Below are positions 24,239 to 36,354 of a DNA stretch of 64,000 nucleotides, piece by piece. The DNA lies in the NCBI GenBank assembly GCA_009602725.1, contig WELB01000005.1:831323-895322 (forward strand), in the 5' to 3' direction. This DNA is from Spirogloea muscicola (Eukaryota > Streptophyta > Zygnematophyceae > Spirogloeales > Spirogloeaceae). The notes below the pieces were generated by a model that made no database searches, was not told where the DNA came from, and saw only the letters and a list, made by a program, of their open reading frames with translations. The stretch's first letter is position 1. Every line of letters starts with the position of its first letter. The translations under genes and the position numbers were made by a program.

Positions 24239-25881
24239 TCTTGCACCATGAGCGAGCAGGACTTCTCGAGCCTCAGCACTTGCTGGACGAGGTCAACTTG
24301 CCAACGTCCTTGCCAACTCCACCCTTTTGCAATCAATCTTGACTTTTTACTGTCACAGCAACCCATCAGCCTGACATTGAGTGGCTGCTGTATCACTTCG
24401 GCTTATTCATAATTTATTACTTACCTTGTGTTATTTTGGTGAACTGCTGCTGCTCGTGATGAATACAATGCCAAGCCCTCTCGTGATACCCACATGTCCT
24501 TCAGGCCATCTTTGTCTGCTCGTTGTGAAAGTTCTTGTGTTTGAATGTTCTCCAAATTTGTTCAATTGCGAACCGGGCAGCTTACAAGCTTGGACAAGTA
24601 CGCTGGTAATTGCTGACAAGAGTTAGCCTTGTACAGTCATAATACATACGTTCGTTAAAGAGTTGGAGACGACCAATTGTCCTGAGAGTCCAAGAGACAT
24701 ATGCGGAAGTGGCGATCTTACAGCAGCACAGCAAGCAGCTGGAGAAGTCAATGAAAGTTGGTGAGCAAGTTGCAGTGACAGTGGGAGACACTGCAAAATG
24801 TTGCTGCAAATTGCAGAAGCATGTCCTTGGCATGCCAGCCGATTCTGGGAAAAAGAATTACTGGTAGTAGGCAATGCGATGCTCTTTTGGCTAGGCACGG
24901 AGGAACCGGCAGTGATACAAAGGGCCTCTCAGCTTGGAGCAGTCATTGAGACAATCAAGCTGGTGTTCACTTGAGTCTCTACATGAGCTTGGGCAATGGA
25001 TTGGAGTGTGTATCGAGGGATGGAGGGCCTTAGTGGCCAAGTACAAAGGCCAAGCACCTTGACAGATGTACACCACCTGCTGCTAAGCTGACCCGCTCAG
25101 TCAACACAAGTCAGCACGTAGAGGTCGCAAAATGGGCAATCGGATATTTGTGCACTCCACACACATACAAGCACAGTTCCACACTGGCTGAGTAAGCCTC
25201 ATCTGTGGGAGCATATACTGAGGCTGAACATAAATTGGTAAGCGTTGAGTTTAAATCAGACAATCGCTTGGTCAGTCGCCCAGATCAAATACCAGACAAT
25301 AAGCCTAGCTGAGATCGATCATCATCACAAATGCATGGCCGAAGGTCATCAATTGTCTCTCAAAGATGACATACATTTTGTCATCCAAGCCACATTGTTT
25401 CGTCAGTAAGATGTACCGCACAAATACTTTGAATATCCCATTCCCCAAGAAAGGTCCTCTTTGTTCCAGACCTTCGACCTACTGTGATCCTGCTCAATCC
25501 CTCCCCCGCTCTCTCTCCATCTTCCTCTCTGTTTTCTCTTTTTGTCTCTCTCACTCTTGCCAGTAGGCAAGTTTGGCAACAGACTGCCTGCAGCATCATA
25601 GCTGCATTTCTTCCTTGGGAAGATGTCCTAATCTAGAACAAGCATAAGGAAGAAAAATTCTGGGAAATGGTCAGACAGAAAGAAATTCAAACCTGCCAAT
25701 TTGGTAATTATCTGCATAGCTGGGCTTATTTACTTATCCAAACGATGCTGCAAAATTGCTGGGGCTAATGTGCTGATAAGTGGGCAGCGACCCAGTATTG
25801 AAGGATGTCGACCTTATGGCTTGACCAGATCCTACAGCTGCATGGATTTCAGGGCCTCCTCTTGCTCGAAGCTGTTGGCCA
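24239..25881. other. intergenic, chlorophyllase to LARP1 (convergent)
   Basis: Contains the two 3' ends. A segment at about 25020-25095 repeats 22653-22722 (GGCCTTAGTGGCCAAGT, CCTGCTGCTAAG). A CT-rich tract lies at about 25495-25560. The plus strand is open without an ATG at about 24661-24870 (EVAILQQHSKQLEKSMKVGE), coiled-coil-like but without splice partners, so it is not called a gene. Confidence 0.55.
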
Positions 25882-28800
25882 TTAAGACACGGCGATTGAG
25901 GTGATGGGTGGCGTGCTCGATGTACCCGACAGCTGGTTGCCGATCGGTGCCCTCGAGCCAGATGCCACAGCTGGCACAAGGCTACCGGCTTCAGAAACCA
26001 CTGATGCCGAGCTGCACGAGCCCTGACCAAGGCCGCCGTTGACACAGGCTGGGATAGTGCCGTTGCTTGTGCACTCCCTCGCTCTGTGAAAATCCTCCAG
26101 CTCTTGGAAGTCCGTTGCAAGTATCCTTTCCAGCTCGGGGTCCTTCTGCAGTGCTGGCGCCTGCCGGTCCTTGGACCGATAGTGGTGGAAAGCCCTGCAA
26201 CGTGCAAAGATACACGACGTGTACGCATGAGTAGGTCAGAACAGACCAATGGAGCAGTCTGACAGCCTCTCCCAACCCGTGCAGGTCATGCCTGAGATGC
26301 ACCTTCTCTGCACCACGTTGGCAAACATGAATACTTGCAAACACAATTTGCAGGCAAGGGGCTAACCAGTACTTCTCCAACCCGTACAGGTTGCCCTTAT
26401 TGTACGTCTCCAGCGTCAGCTTCTCAAAATCATCGTACATACTTTGCTCAAAGCATGACTCTAGGCCATAGCTGCAGGAAAAGCGGCCGGAATGCATACA
26501 GCACGTCAGATCGGCTGGCACCAATCGACATACCTTGGGAGAGACATGAAGATCTGCTAAAGAGCTGTCCTCCACAAAGAGAGGGAAGGATGAGGGCACG
26601 CAAGGACCTGTAGAAACGGAAGAGGCACTCAAGCCCGTAACTGAACCCAGCAGCACTGTCCTCCACAGCCAGCCGCCTGAAGTCATCGTACATGGCCTGG
26701 TTGAAGTTGGTCCGCAGGAAGTAGGACCAGAATCGGAACAGGGTGTTCATCTCCTGGACAACATCCAAGCACAGACAGATGCAAGCGTGTGAGTGCAACC
26801 GACTCCCAGTGCTTGTCAGGCCAAAGACAAGTCCAGCGTCCTCCATCTCATATCCTACCTCACTGCAACCAATGCCGAGGCGCTTGCGCTCCTTCATGCA
26901 TCGCTTGTAGAAGTGGCTGTACCTGCAGGGTTTAAGGTTTAGGGTTTAGGATTAAGAAGCGAGTCAGTGCTAGCTTGGGCTTTTCTCAATCTGGAGATAT
27001 CCAGATCTTGCCTGCAATCACAACCGTTCACATTCAGAGAAGCCAGAGGAATGGCAAGAACTGGACACACTTCTGCTCGCGGAAGCCGTTGTCTTCCAGC
27101 AATGCGTAGCTGGTGTGCTGCTGTTGCGGTAAGGACTTGGGGGAGGCTCCCATTATCGGCCCATTGCCCACTGAGAGAGTGGAAGCTGGCGAGCTGCCCA
27201 GCTTGCCGCCTGCCGCCCAGGACGACGAGAGCAGCCCCAAGCTGCTGCACAGGAGCCAAACTTCAGCTCGTCAGCTGCAGTACAAATGTAGCACCTCATC
27301 AAAGAGCTTCGAGCTGCGTATGCATATGGCTGCTGGAGGCTGATCACCTGACAACAGCCCCTCAGAATACCATGTAATTTGCTGGGCGAGGGACAGAGGC
27401 ATGTCAAGTTTGTCAAGGTGCAACCATCTTCTAAGCTGACCTGCTCGACTCAGGGGGAGTGCTCCCGAAAAAGAACCCAAGTGACTCGGTAGTGAGAGGG
27501 CTGTCTGCAGTGACGCCCTTCCGGTCAGCGTGGCCCGAGATAAAGCGGACGCGACTACGCCCGGCCTGCTGGCCATTGTGGCTGCTGCTCGGGCCGCCAT
27601 TGGACAAGCCCTTGTTGCCCCTTGGCGGGCGGGTAGAGTGGCCGCCCTCGGACCCGCTCCCTGCGCTCAGGCTGCCGGCGCTGCTGCCCAGAGACCCCAC
27701 CACCGCACGCATGCTATCTCCTTCGAGCTGCAGGAGAGCCCTGCTGCCATTGTGGTAGCCATTGTTGACTGTCTCTTTGCCCACCCTCACTCCATTCTCG
27801 TGCGCGTCCTTATTCCGCCCCGGGAGCGAGCTGCAGGCTCGCCGGCTCCTGCCCTGCCGCCCCTCCTGCAATGGGCCATTGCCGCAGATGTTCAGTTTGG
27901 CACGGACAGGCACAACGTGCAGTTAAGACTGATCTACAGAAGTGGAGCCAGAACTTCAGCTGCAGCTAAAGTCTGACCTGCTGAGGAATTTGGAAGCCTT
28001 CAATGGGCTTCTTGACCATGTCACCCCGACCCTCTGTGCTCCAAGGCTTTATCCTCTTCTGCAAGATAGGATGTCGAAACAAACAGCTCCGGAAAATATT
28101 AAGCGAGCACGGGCGAGCTGCAACAGCTTCATGGGCACCCCATTACAATTTACATTAGGTATCTGAGCCATCCTAACATACAGCTTTGCTTCAGCAGAGT
28201 AGGACATGATCTGGGCACCTCCACGTAGCCATGAGGACATGTGCCGAAAATCACTGCTAGCTTCTAAGACTACAATACGTCCGCACCTGAGTGACAACAA
28301 TAAGGTGGTGTGCATTGTGAACGCCTGCATCTGAATCATCGTCGTCGTCGTCGTCAACTGCGCGCCTGCCCCTGAAGAGCGCAATTTCACGGTCAATCTA
28401 GGAGGCATGCGCCTGCGCATGCAGCATAAAAACAAGGGGCTTGCTGTAGACTGCACGCAAAGCTCAGAGCATAACGACAGTGCGCAGTTCCACCTGTCAG
28501 TGGCCTGTATAGAATTTTCTGTGCGGCCCTTTGTGGCTCCGTTGACCTCAAGCTCCTCATCAAGCTGGAATGTGTCCTCCTCCTCCCCCCGGCCAGCGTC
28601 TGCAGCACTCTGCTGAGCCGCGAACGCGGCGCTCAGGCCCCCCGCCTTGGCGTGGGCGCCAGCGGTTCGGTGCAAGAGGGCGGACCGCGGCCGCGCCACG
28701 CGCTTGCCCGCATTCCGCGATGACGGCATCTCCCACTCCCCCTCGTCGTCCGCGTCAATCTCACCGTCCCGCTGCTTGGCGGCAGCCTTGACTCCCGGCG

Positions 28801-29434
28801 GCAGCATTGCAGTGCCACCTTTGAGCAGGGAAGCCCTGGTGCTGGTACTGCCCCCCTCAGCAGCCTTGGCGCTCGCATTCCCTGGCGGAGGCTCATCTTG
28901 CGCCACCTTGCCCTTCTCCTCCCCCCCCACTTCCGGTGCTCCTAGCCCGCTGGTCACAGCCACATCTGCAGCCCCCGGCGCTCGAGAAGGGACCTCCAAA
29001 ACCCCGCTGGCCTCAGCAGGCCCAGGAGTGTGGTCGCCGCCTGCTCGGCTAGTGCCGCTCGTATCCCCAGCATTGACGGCTGCAGCCTCGGAACTGGCCC
29101 TTTGAGCAGTGGTCGCCACGGCTTGCGGCACGCCTGCATCCGCCGCCCTTGCTGCAGCCGGGGCGCCTGGCTCGTCAGCGGCTCGCTTTGGCTCAGTCTG
29201 GGTTGCTTTCAGTTGCAATGGCCTGCTGTTGTCCTCCTTGCCCGCCCTCTTGCCCGCTGCAACGGGAGCGGCGTCCAACCGAGGCACCACAGAACCACTG
29301 TCGCTGCTGGCTACTACGCTGTTGGCCTCTGAGGGCCGCCTGCTACCTTGGAATCCGTGCCGCTCCCAGAATAGCCGGCCCTCCTCGCCGCGGTCGGACA
29401 CAGCACCAGGGGAGATGGGCCCAAGTACGGCAAT

Positions 29435-29471
<37 letters not shown>

Positions 29472-32322
29472 CCGGTAGCTGCCGAGGGGAGCAGCCAGTT
29501 CATCCAGTCCTCCCGTTTTCGCAATCTCTCACCCTGTGATCCGAATATGCATGCAGCAAAATCAGCTCACATGAAGAGCGTGAGCAGGAACATTGAAGCT
29601 CAGGCCAGCCCGGGCTTGTAGGTTGCTGTCAATTCAGGTGCTCTACATGTACCTGAATTTCAACCACAGCGGAGTTGCGCAGCGAGTCGAGAATGAGCGC
29701 TGTGTCATTGGTCAGCATCTTCACCTGCGAGCGCATGCAGCACACAGGCAGAGTCACAAGGACCATCAGCGACAATGCAAGAAAGAGTTGGTCAGAAGCT
29801 TTCTCAGATGCCCAAGTTGCTGGCCGTGTGCTCCTGTGTGCCGTACGCGATTAAACTGCGCAATAACGGCAATGTCGATGAAGCCTTGCTCGTCCATCTT
29901 GGAGCGGAGGAAGATGTCACGGCACAGGTTCTCGATGCTGCAGGAGCCAGGCACCCAAGACAGCGCAGCATGAGGCTTTGCCTACTCAGCGAGCAGGGGC
30001 GATCAGCTGCGTGCATTGGCGCTGGCTGAGGCAAGGGCTGTCCTGGCACTCGCACCGACCTTGCAACGGAAGCTGTGGAGTCTGGCTTCTGCTGCAAACT
30101 AGCTATCCTCCTAAGACGAAGGAGGCGCCATGAGGAGGCGCCAGGTCGAAGTGGAGGGTGGGAGGAGGGAGGTGGAGGGAGGCGTGCCTGAAGTAGTACT
30201 CAATCTGCCGAATGAGCAGTGCCTGCAGAGGCAGCGAGGCCTGCGCCATGGCGGCAGCTGCCGCTGCTGCCGCCGCCGCCGCCACGGCGGCGTCAGCTGG
30301 CAGGACAGCCGGCATCGGCCCGACCACGGCCGCTGGGTAGCCAGGGAAGTAGGTGCCGCCAGGGACGGAGGCAACCGCCATGGTGCCGCCTGGTGGCGGG
30401 ATGAAGAACGCCATACCTGCGAAGCCGGTGAGCAGTGAGCAGCTCAGACGCAAGAGTCGGTGGAACGCATCCATCCGTGGATCAGCTCATGTGCGGCGGC
30501 AGCAGGGATGGGTAACGACAGGTCAGCACCTGGCGGGCCAGCGAATGCTGCTCCTCCGCCGTAGCCCCGGGGGCCTCCCCCGCCGCTGTGGCGGAGGCCG
30601 GCGCCACGGCCAGCGCTGGCCCCGCCGCCGACATCCAGGTGCTGGCTGCCACTGACGAGCGATGGGCCGATGCCAGGAGCACGCCCGCTGGCCGCGTAAC
30701 CGCCGACGCTGCCGCCGCCGCCGCCACCACCACCGCCGACGCCGCCACCGCTATTGTACAACGGCTGCTGCTGTGAAGATCCTCGGCCACTGCTGCCGCC
30801 TCGGCGAACGCCGGGGCCGCCCCCGCTGCCGCCAGGACCCATCCCGCCACGCCCTGTAAAGCGTTGCTGCAGGGGCGGTGGCTGCTGCTGCAACGGCGGC
30901 TGCAGGCTTGCACGCTCCCGGTCGTTGCTGCCGCCACCCCCACCACGTGCTGACTCGCGCCCACTACCACTGCCACTGCCGCTGCCTGCTCCACCGTAGT
31001 TGCCACCGCCACTGCTGCCGCCACTGCTGCCGCCACCACCTGCTACGCCTGCTCTGGCGCTTCCCGCATGGCTGGCTATGTCCCCATGCGGCGGCGCCTG
31101 CAGGCCGCTCCCTGTCGCCATGCGCGCTTTGGCTGGCAGCTGCTGCCGCCCGCTCCCGCTGGCCGCTGGAGACCTGAGGGCTGCACCCTGCACACAGGGG
31201 GTTGCATTCAGCATGAGTAGCAGACAGCTGCAGGAGCACTGTGTGCAGGAGCGCAGTAGCGGCGGCATGCGATGCACATGCATGCCCAAATGCGCACGGC
31301 CTAGCTGTGCGCTCTACAACACGGCAACTCACCCCGTCGCTAGGGGCCGTCTTGGCAGTGTCATCGCTGCTTCGGATGCTGGGGGCTGCCGCCTTCTGCT
31401 TGGCGTCACCAAGCGTCGGCCACGCAACAGCGCCCATGACCGGGGGCACTACCACGGCAGCTGCCGCCGCGGCAGGAGTTGCAGCCACAGCAGCACGGCC
31501 CCATGCCGGCTTGGCCGGCTTGACGGGCTCGTCAGCGACCGCAGTCGCTGCCTCCCGGCTGTGGCTCTCAGCGTCGCCGTGAGGCTCAGCATGCGCAGCG
31601 GGAAGCGCTGCTGCAGCAGCGATAATGCCTTCGGTGCTGACGCCACCGCCGCCACCACCACTGCCACCACCAGGAGAAGGTGTCTCATCGGAGCCACGGC
31701 TGACGGTGTTCTGCTGAGGCGCCTGCTGCTGCTCCTGCCGAGTCTGGCCGGCAACCGCGCCGCCGGTGGAGCGCGTCGGCTGGCGATGCTGCTGCGGCAG
31801 CTGCGGCTGTTGTGGCTGGGGCGGCTGCTGCAGAGGGCCGGAGCCTCGTCGAGGCAGGCCGCCGCCGCCGCCGCCCGTCGCAGAGCCGCCCGTCGGCCTG
31901 CCATTCGGCGGGCCCGGCTTGCCTGCAGCTAGCATTCCCGCCGCCGCCGCCGCCGCCGCCGCCGCCTGATGCTGCTGCTGCTGCTTGCGAGGCACAACCC
32001 GCTCAAAGGGCCCCATGCCGTCATCGTCGCCGTCGTCGGCGGGGTGCTCGGCCCGCGGCTGCAAGCTGCGCACCGTCGGGCGCTGCGCCAAGAGCGGCGG
32101 CTCCAGCTTCTGCGGCGGCGTTGCGAGCGCGGCGTCGGCCCGCACGATCTGAGACCACGCGGCGCCCTTGCCGGGAGGCGCGGCTCTCGAGCTGGCGGTG
32201 GCGGCGCGGGCGGCGGCAGCAGCGGGGTCCGGCATCGGCGACGGGGCGCCTGCGGCCGCGCCGCCCTTGGCGGAGGCCGGATGAGCAATCGTCGCCGCCT
32301 CCGGCTCCGCCTCCGAGGCCAT
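25882..32322 (-). CDS. LARP1: La-related protein 1
   Basis: LARP1 is a cytoplasmic RNA-binding protein; in animals and plants its DM15 region binds 5'TOP mRNA caps under TOR control. Fourteen exons join with consistent phase to 1481 codons: 31333-32322, 30530-31187, 30188-30416, 29847-29937, 29653-29724, 28547-29533, 28287-28397, 27978-28058, 27441-27865, 27071-27244, 26859-26922, 26608-26753, 26367-26471, 25882-26194. Residues 1-600 are Ala-, Gln-, Gly- and RGG-rich, disordered. The La motif (LIRQIEYYF, then [20 protein letters not shown]) covers about 615-680. [12 protein letters not shown] is a LARP1 signature. The DM15 repeats follow at about 1250-1420 ([48 protein letters not shown]). 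The start has a perfect GCCACCATGG context. The intron after exon 3 begins GC, not GT. Divergent from the BUD22-like gene. Confidence 0.93.
29435..29465. repeat. (CCG)n triplet run inside LARP1, polyglycine
   Basis: About ten CCG units on the plus strand code a run of glycines in LARP1 exon 6. A second run at 31938-31966 codes polyalanine in exon 1. Both are candidates for length variation. Confidence 0.8.
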
Positions 32323-32401
32323 GGTGGCGGCGGCCCCGGGCAGCTGCCTGGCCAGCTTCGCAGCAGCGCGGGGAGAAGTACGCGGCCCTGAGCGGCAGTA
32401 G

Positions 32402-32432
<31 letters not shown>

Positions 32433-32469
32433 GGCGACGGCAGGAGCCTTGGCGGCAGTCGGGCAGGCA

Positions 32470-32856
32470 NNNNNNNNNNNNNNNNNNNNNNNNNNNNNNN
32501 NNNNNNNNNNNNNNNNNNNNNNNNNNNNNNNNNNNNNNNNNNNNNNNNNNNNNNNNNNNNNNNNNNNNNNNNNNNNNNNNNNNNNNNNNNNNNNNNNNNN
32601 NNNNNNNNNNNNNNNNNNNNNNNNNNNNNNNNNNNNNNNNNNNNNNNNNNNNNNNNNNNNNNNNNNNNNNNNNNNNNNNNNNNNNNNNNNNNNNNNNNNN
32701 NNNNNNNNNNNNNNNNNNNNNNNNNNNNNNNNNNNNNNNNNNNNNNNNNNNNNNNNNNNNNNNNNNNNNNNNNNNNNNNNNNNNNNNNNNNNNNNNNNNN
32801 NNNNNNNNNNNNNNNNNNNNNNNNNNNNNNNNNNNNNNNNNNNNNNNNNNNNNNNN
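32470..32856. other. assembly gap in the LARP1/BUD22 divergent promoter
   Basis: 387 N flanked by GGC and CCG repeats. The LARP1 start lies 148 bases to the left on the minus strand and the BUD22-like start 33 bases to the right on the plus strand, so the gap holds most of their shared promoter. Confidence 0.95.
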
Positions 32857-32888
32857 GGGGCTGGCGCGGCGGCGCCCGTGACAGCGCC

Positions 32889-34670
32889 ATGGCGAGGCCG
32901 CCGCGGGCGCCGCCATGCCGCGCGGAGGACGCGGACCCCGCGGCGAGCGCCCGCCGGCAGCTGTTCCACGACCGCAAGCTCCTGCGCCAGGTCCTCGCCC
33001 AGTTAGCTCTGCCCTCCCGGAGCCTCCGGCCGAGGCGGGGCGGCCGTAGCGGCGCTGGACGCGCATGCGCCGGTGGCCCTCCCTGGCCATGTCGGAGGCC
33101 TGCGCTCTGACATCGAGCGGTGTGGCTGGTGGTAGTGCCTCAGGCGCTCAAGAGGGCCAAGCAGTTCGAGGTGCGCAAGCTCTGCCGGCGCCTCCGCCAT
33201 GCCGAGGAGCTCGAGCGCGCCGCCGCAGCACCCGCGGAGGAGAGCGCCGCGGCAGCCTCTGCCGCTCCCAAGCCCCGCAAAGGCAGCACCGCATCGCTGG
33301 CACTCAAGCTTGGCGCCCTCAAGGTGCGCCGCGCACCACTCTGCCCGCTTTGTGGGTACATCGCGCGCTTCTCCAGCGCTCACGAGTCGCCCCAAATCAC
33401 CCATCTGAGACGTATTTGGTCATGGCTGCCTCCTGCTCTGGCAGGCGGTGCCCCTTGAGGAGGCTGTGCACCGTGTGCAAGTTGCGCTGGACGCTGAGAG
33501 CGGTCCGCTCAGCGCGGCCAGAGCCTCGCGCCAGGGGGCCGCTGAAGACAGGCCCGCGGTGACGGCGGAGGTGGAGTGGGCCCTGCGGCGCCTGCAGTCT
33601 GCCCAGTGTGTCCAGGACGTGGTGCACCGCATGGAGGCAGACGAGCGAGCCGTCACAGCTGCGGCAGCGGAAGCTGAGCAGAAGGGGGCCGAGTCTGGCA
33701 AGGAGGAGCATATCTTGGAGCGAGGCGCTGCTGGCCTTACTGAAGCTGGGCCTGGTGGCCTGGTCGTGCCCGAAGACACTGAGCACCGCAAGGTCCGACG
33801 GAGGAGAGGGCCAGGCAAGGGCCAAGATCTGCACGTGCGGCCTCGAGGCAGTGGAAGTCGCCCTCCCGATGCACGCCAGCAGCTCGCTGGCTCGCACAAG
33901 AGGTCTCTCGAGGCCGCGGTGAGCTATTTGCAGATGACTGCACTTCTGCGCTGGCCCGCTGGTCGTGACTGGGCCTAGGGGTGCGATGCGGGAGGCCGCT
34001 CTGGCTCATGGCGCAGCAAAGTACTGACACAATTGCTTACCATCCAGGACCGAGCGGGATCAAGGCCTGCCCCCAAGGCGCGCGACCCGGTGGTTGGTAA
34101 GGCGCGCAAGGCCGGCAGCAGACCACTGCTGTCTAGAGCTGGAAATCGCATGGGCCAGAGAGAGCGGCGAAGGTGAGGACAATGGCGCCCTCGCTGCTCA
34201 GACGGCCAACCTCTTCTTCAGGGGCAAGAAGCCTGCTAATTCAAGTGCTGCCTTGCCGGCGAGCAGCAGTCTTCGAGTGTGCCCAGTGCCTTCTCCACAA
34301 GTAGCTGGCAGCCGGAGTGCATTGCTGATGCGTCATCTGCTCGCTGCTTGGCAGGCTGGCTCAGCTGCAGGCTACTGGGGCTGCCAGGGTCACAGGCCGG
34401 AGCAGGAGTGCAGGTAGTGGCCGAGATGGCAAAAGGTCAGGACACGGGCATGGACAGCGGGATGCGGTAAAGGGCCCTGGCGGCAGAGCGGTTGGCAAGG
34501 CCAAGTCGACCTCGCAGAGGAGCCTCGCAGCGGTCAAGAGCTCAGGCGGCCGCTCGGCGGCGTCCTCAGAGAAGCTTCACCCATCCTGGGCGGCCAAGGC
34601 TGCCCAGGCCAAGCTCCTGGCAGTGGCGGGCAGCGGTCAAAAGATTGTATTTGCGGACGACAATGGTTGA
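32889..34670 (+). CDS. BUD22/SRFBP1 family protein, ribosome-biogenesis type
   Basis: BUD22 in yeast is needed for small-subunit rRNA processing; the vertebrate relative is SRFBP1. Exons: 32889-32990 (QLFHDRKLLRQ), 33144-33323 (ALKRAKQFEVRKLCRRL; together the conserved N-terminal helix pair of BUD22), 33445-33918 (acidic and basic middle), 34048-34172 (NRMGQRERRR, a family motif) and about 34414-34670, which ends LHPSWAAKAAQAK and GQKIVFADDNG, the hallmark BUD22 C-terminus (HPSW and K-I-F-D). One small exon between 34173 and 34413 was not resolved by phase. The ATG at 32889 sits in GCGCCATGG. Predicted nucleolar. The GC-rich first exon lies next to the assembly gap shared with LARP1. Confidence 0.85.
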
Positions 34671-34734
34671 TTTTATGGTTGCAAAGAGGCACTTCAGCGC
34701 TTGAGCACTTGATTGTGGGTTGCTATAGCACACA

Positions 34735-35000
34735 GTGAGTCACGTGGCCACGAGGCATTCAGTCACCCCTGTTGAGCAGCCAGCCGCAGGTCAGAGAAAC
34801 TAGCCGGGTGGCGGGTCCCCTGCCCAGAGCCAGAGGCTCTGGAAGGCCCCCGACATTGCTTGCAAGGCCATCCACCGCAGGAGGGAGGACAAGCAAGCCA
34901 GAAGTGTGTTTGGGGAAAACGCCACGGCCAGGGTGTGTTCCCTGCAGTAAGAGAAGGGGCGCGTTGCGTTTGAAATGAAAGCGTGGCCAATTCAAGCCAA
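34735..35000 (-). mobile_element. diverged LINE-like retroposon tail
   Basis: The minus strand ends in FSDLRL followed by a degenerate form of the LLTRGY terminus at about 34765-34800, with a GTGGCCACGAGGCA segment beyond it that recurs at about 41953. It is older than the copies at 0.3 and 21 kb judging by divergence. It lies just after the BUD22-like gene. Confidence 0.45.
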
Positions 35001-35249
35001 TACATTGTTCAGAAGAAAACTAGTGCGAAGAAATGGGGGCCTTGTCAACCCGTCCTACGACCACTTCTGGAATCGCTGGAGGAGTGGGCCAGCAACAGTG
35101 GCCCGGAGGGATGGCCGGAGAAATGAGAGGGATGGCAGGGGCGGGAAGGAGGGCCGGATCGCCAATGGGGGCCATGTCGACCCGTCCTGCTCTGCTTCTG
35201 GAGCTGCTAGAGGATTGGGGGAGAAGAAGGGCGAGCGGCGCAGCGCCGG

Positions 35250-36340
35250 TCCCACCGCCGTCTCCTTGTACGTTCCTTGTGGGATGGCCTTTCTGTCGGG
35301 TCCCTTCTTCTCGCTTCCCAGTGGCTCGACCTGCTGGCCAGGCTTGCTCGGCGCGCTGTGTCCCGCAGGCGAGGTGAGCCGGCTGACTTCAACGCCGCTG
35401 GCTCGTGGGCCCAGGTCTATCGCATGCGTTTGTCAATCTCCCTCCAGCGGTCCATGGCCCACGCCTTGCATCTGCGTGCTCTCGTTGCAGCCTCTGGCTT
35501 CCGTCAGGGGGATGATTTCCCGGCAGCTAGTCTGTCGGGTCTGAGGCTCCTCACTCGTAGCTACTGAGAGACCCATCCTACACCTGTTCTGACACGGCGC
35601 TTTAGGCCCCTCCTTCAATTGGCCCCGTCGATCCTTGCTCAGTTCTTGTCGGGCTGGCTTTTCACAGCCCTCTACCCCATTGGGCGTGCGAGACTCCACT
35701 CGGCCTCTTCCCCGGGGGCAGCGGCGTGGCTCCGGGCCGTCCCCCTCAATGACGCCCTCACTCTCCTGGACGAGGTATTCCGCAGTGCCGTCCACCGGCT
35801 CCTCGGCATGCCGCCGCCATGTCTCCGGGGTGTGCGTCATTGTGAATGTGGCGAGCGAGGGGCCGAGCCTGGGGAGCTCGCCGCTCATGTTCTGCGCTGT
35901 TCCCACGCCGGAGAGCGGACAGCGGCCCACGACCGCCTCCGGCATGCGATGCATGGCATCCTGGTAGAGGCTGGCTTCTCGATGGCAGCGGAGAACTCCG
36001 CCGTCATGCCGCTCCAGCAACGGGCCGACGGTCTCCACGTTCGTCGCGTCGACCTTGTGGCCACCCCACAAGCTGGCGGGCCACGTCTTATCCTTGACGT
36101 GGTGACCACCGACGCACACGACCGCTCACACCCAGCCCAATGTGCCACCAAGGCCGGGTATGCGGTCGCCTGCGCCGCTCGGGCGCAGTAGCTCAAGTAT
36201 GCTGATCATCCGCGGGAAGACGAATGCCTCCCGCTGGCTTTCGACTCGCATGGGGCGTTTGACGCTCGGTGGCTCGAGCTGCTCAACCAGCTCGCCCGCC
36301 ACGCCATCGTCCGCCGTCGAAGGGGCCAAACTACGAGCTA
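35250..36340 (+). mobile_element. LINE-like retroposon: a 3' tail followed by the longest ORF fragment in the window
   Basis: At 35300-35567 the tail reads FNAAGSWAQVYRMRLSISLQ, then FPAASLSGLRLLTRSY and stop; a hairpin module follows (GGGCTGGCTTTTCACAGCCC, about 35650-35670). Next, 35690-36191 codes the upstream part: AAWLRAVPLNDALTLLDEVF, RLLGMPPP, a Cys-rich CECGERGAEPGELAAHVLRC (C-C..H-C knuckle), AHDRLRHAMHGILVEAGF, and RVDLVATPQAGGPRLILDVV with TTDA. Past a stop at about 36189, the downstream part continues (KYADHPRED, AFDSHGAFDARWLELL). A knuckle followed by an R/DLV..G..LILDV segment resembles the C-terminal half of non-LTR retrotransposon ORFs that carry a PD-(D/E)XK-like endonuclease. 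No reverse-transcriptase motif is present in the window, so the class is inferred. The fragment is broken and 5'-truncated. Confidence 0.7.
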
Positions 36341-36354
36341 AGCAGCGACAGTGG

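Noticed and set aside
24661-24870. Plus-strand coiled-coil-like open frame between chlorophyllase and LARP1
   Set aside because: No ATG, no splice partner and no family match; one short open frame in AT-moderate DNA is not evidence of a gene.
26930-26952. TTTAGGG repeats as a chromosome end
   Set aside because: Fewer than three units, inside an intron of LARP1, with genes on both sides.
30482-32391. Long plus-strand and alternative-frame open reading frames over LARP1 exons 1 and 2
   Set aside because: They mirror the Ala-, Gly- and Gln-rich low-complexity coding sequence of LARP1, whose own frame is fixed by phase across 14 exons.
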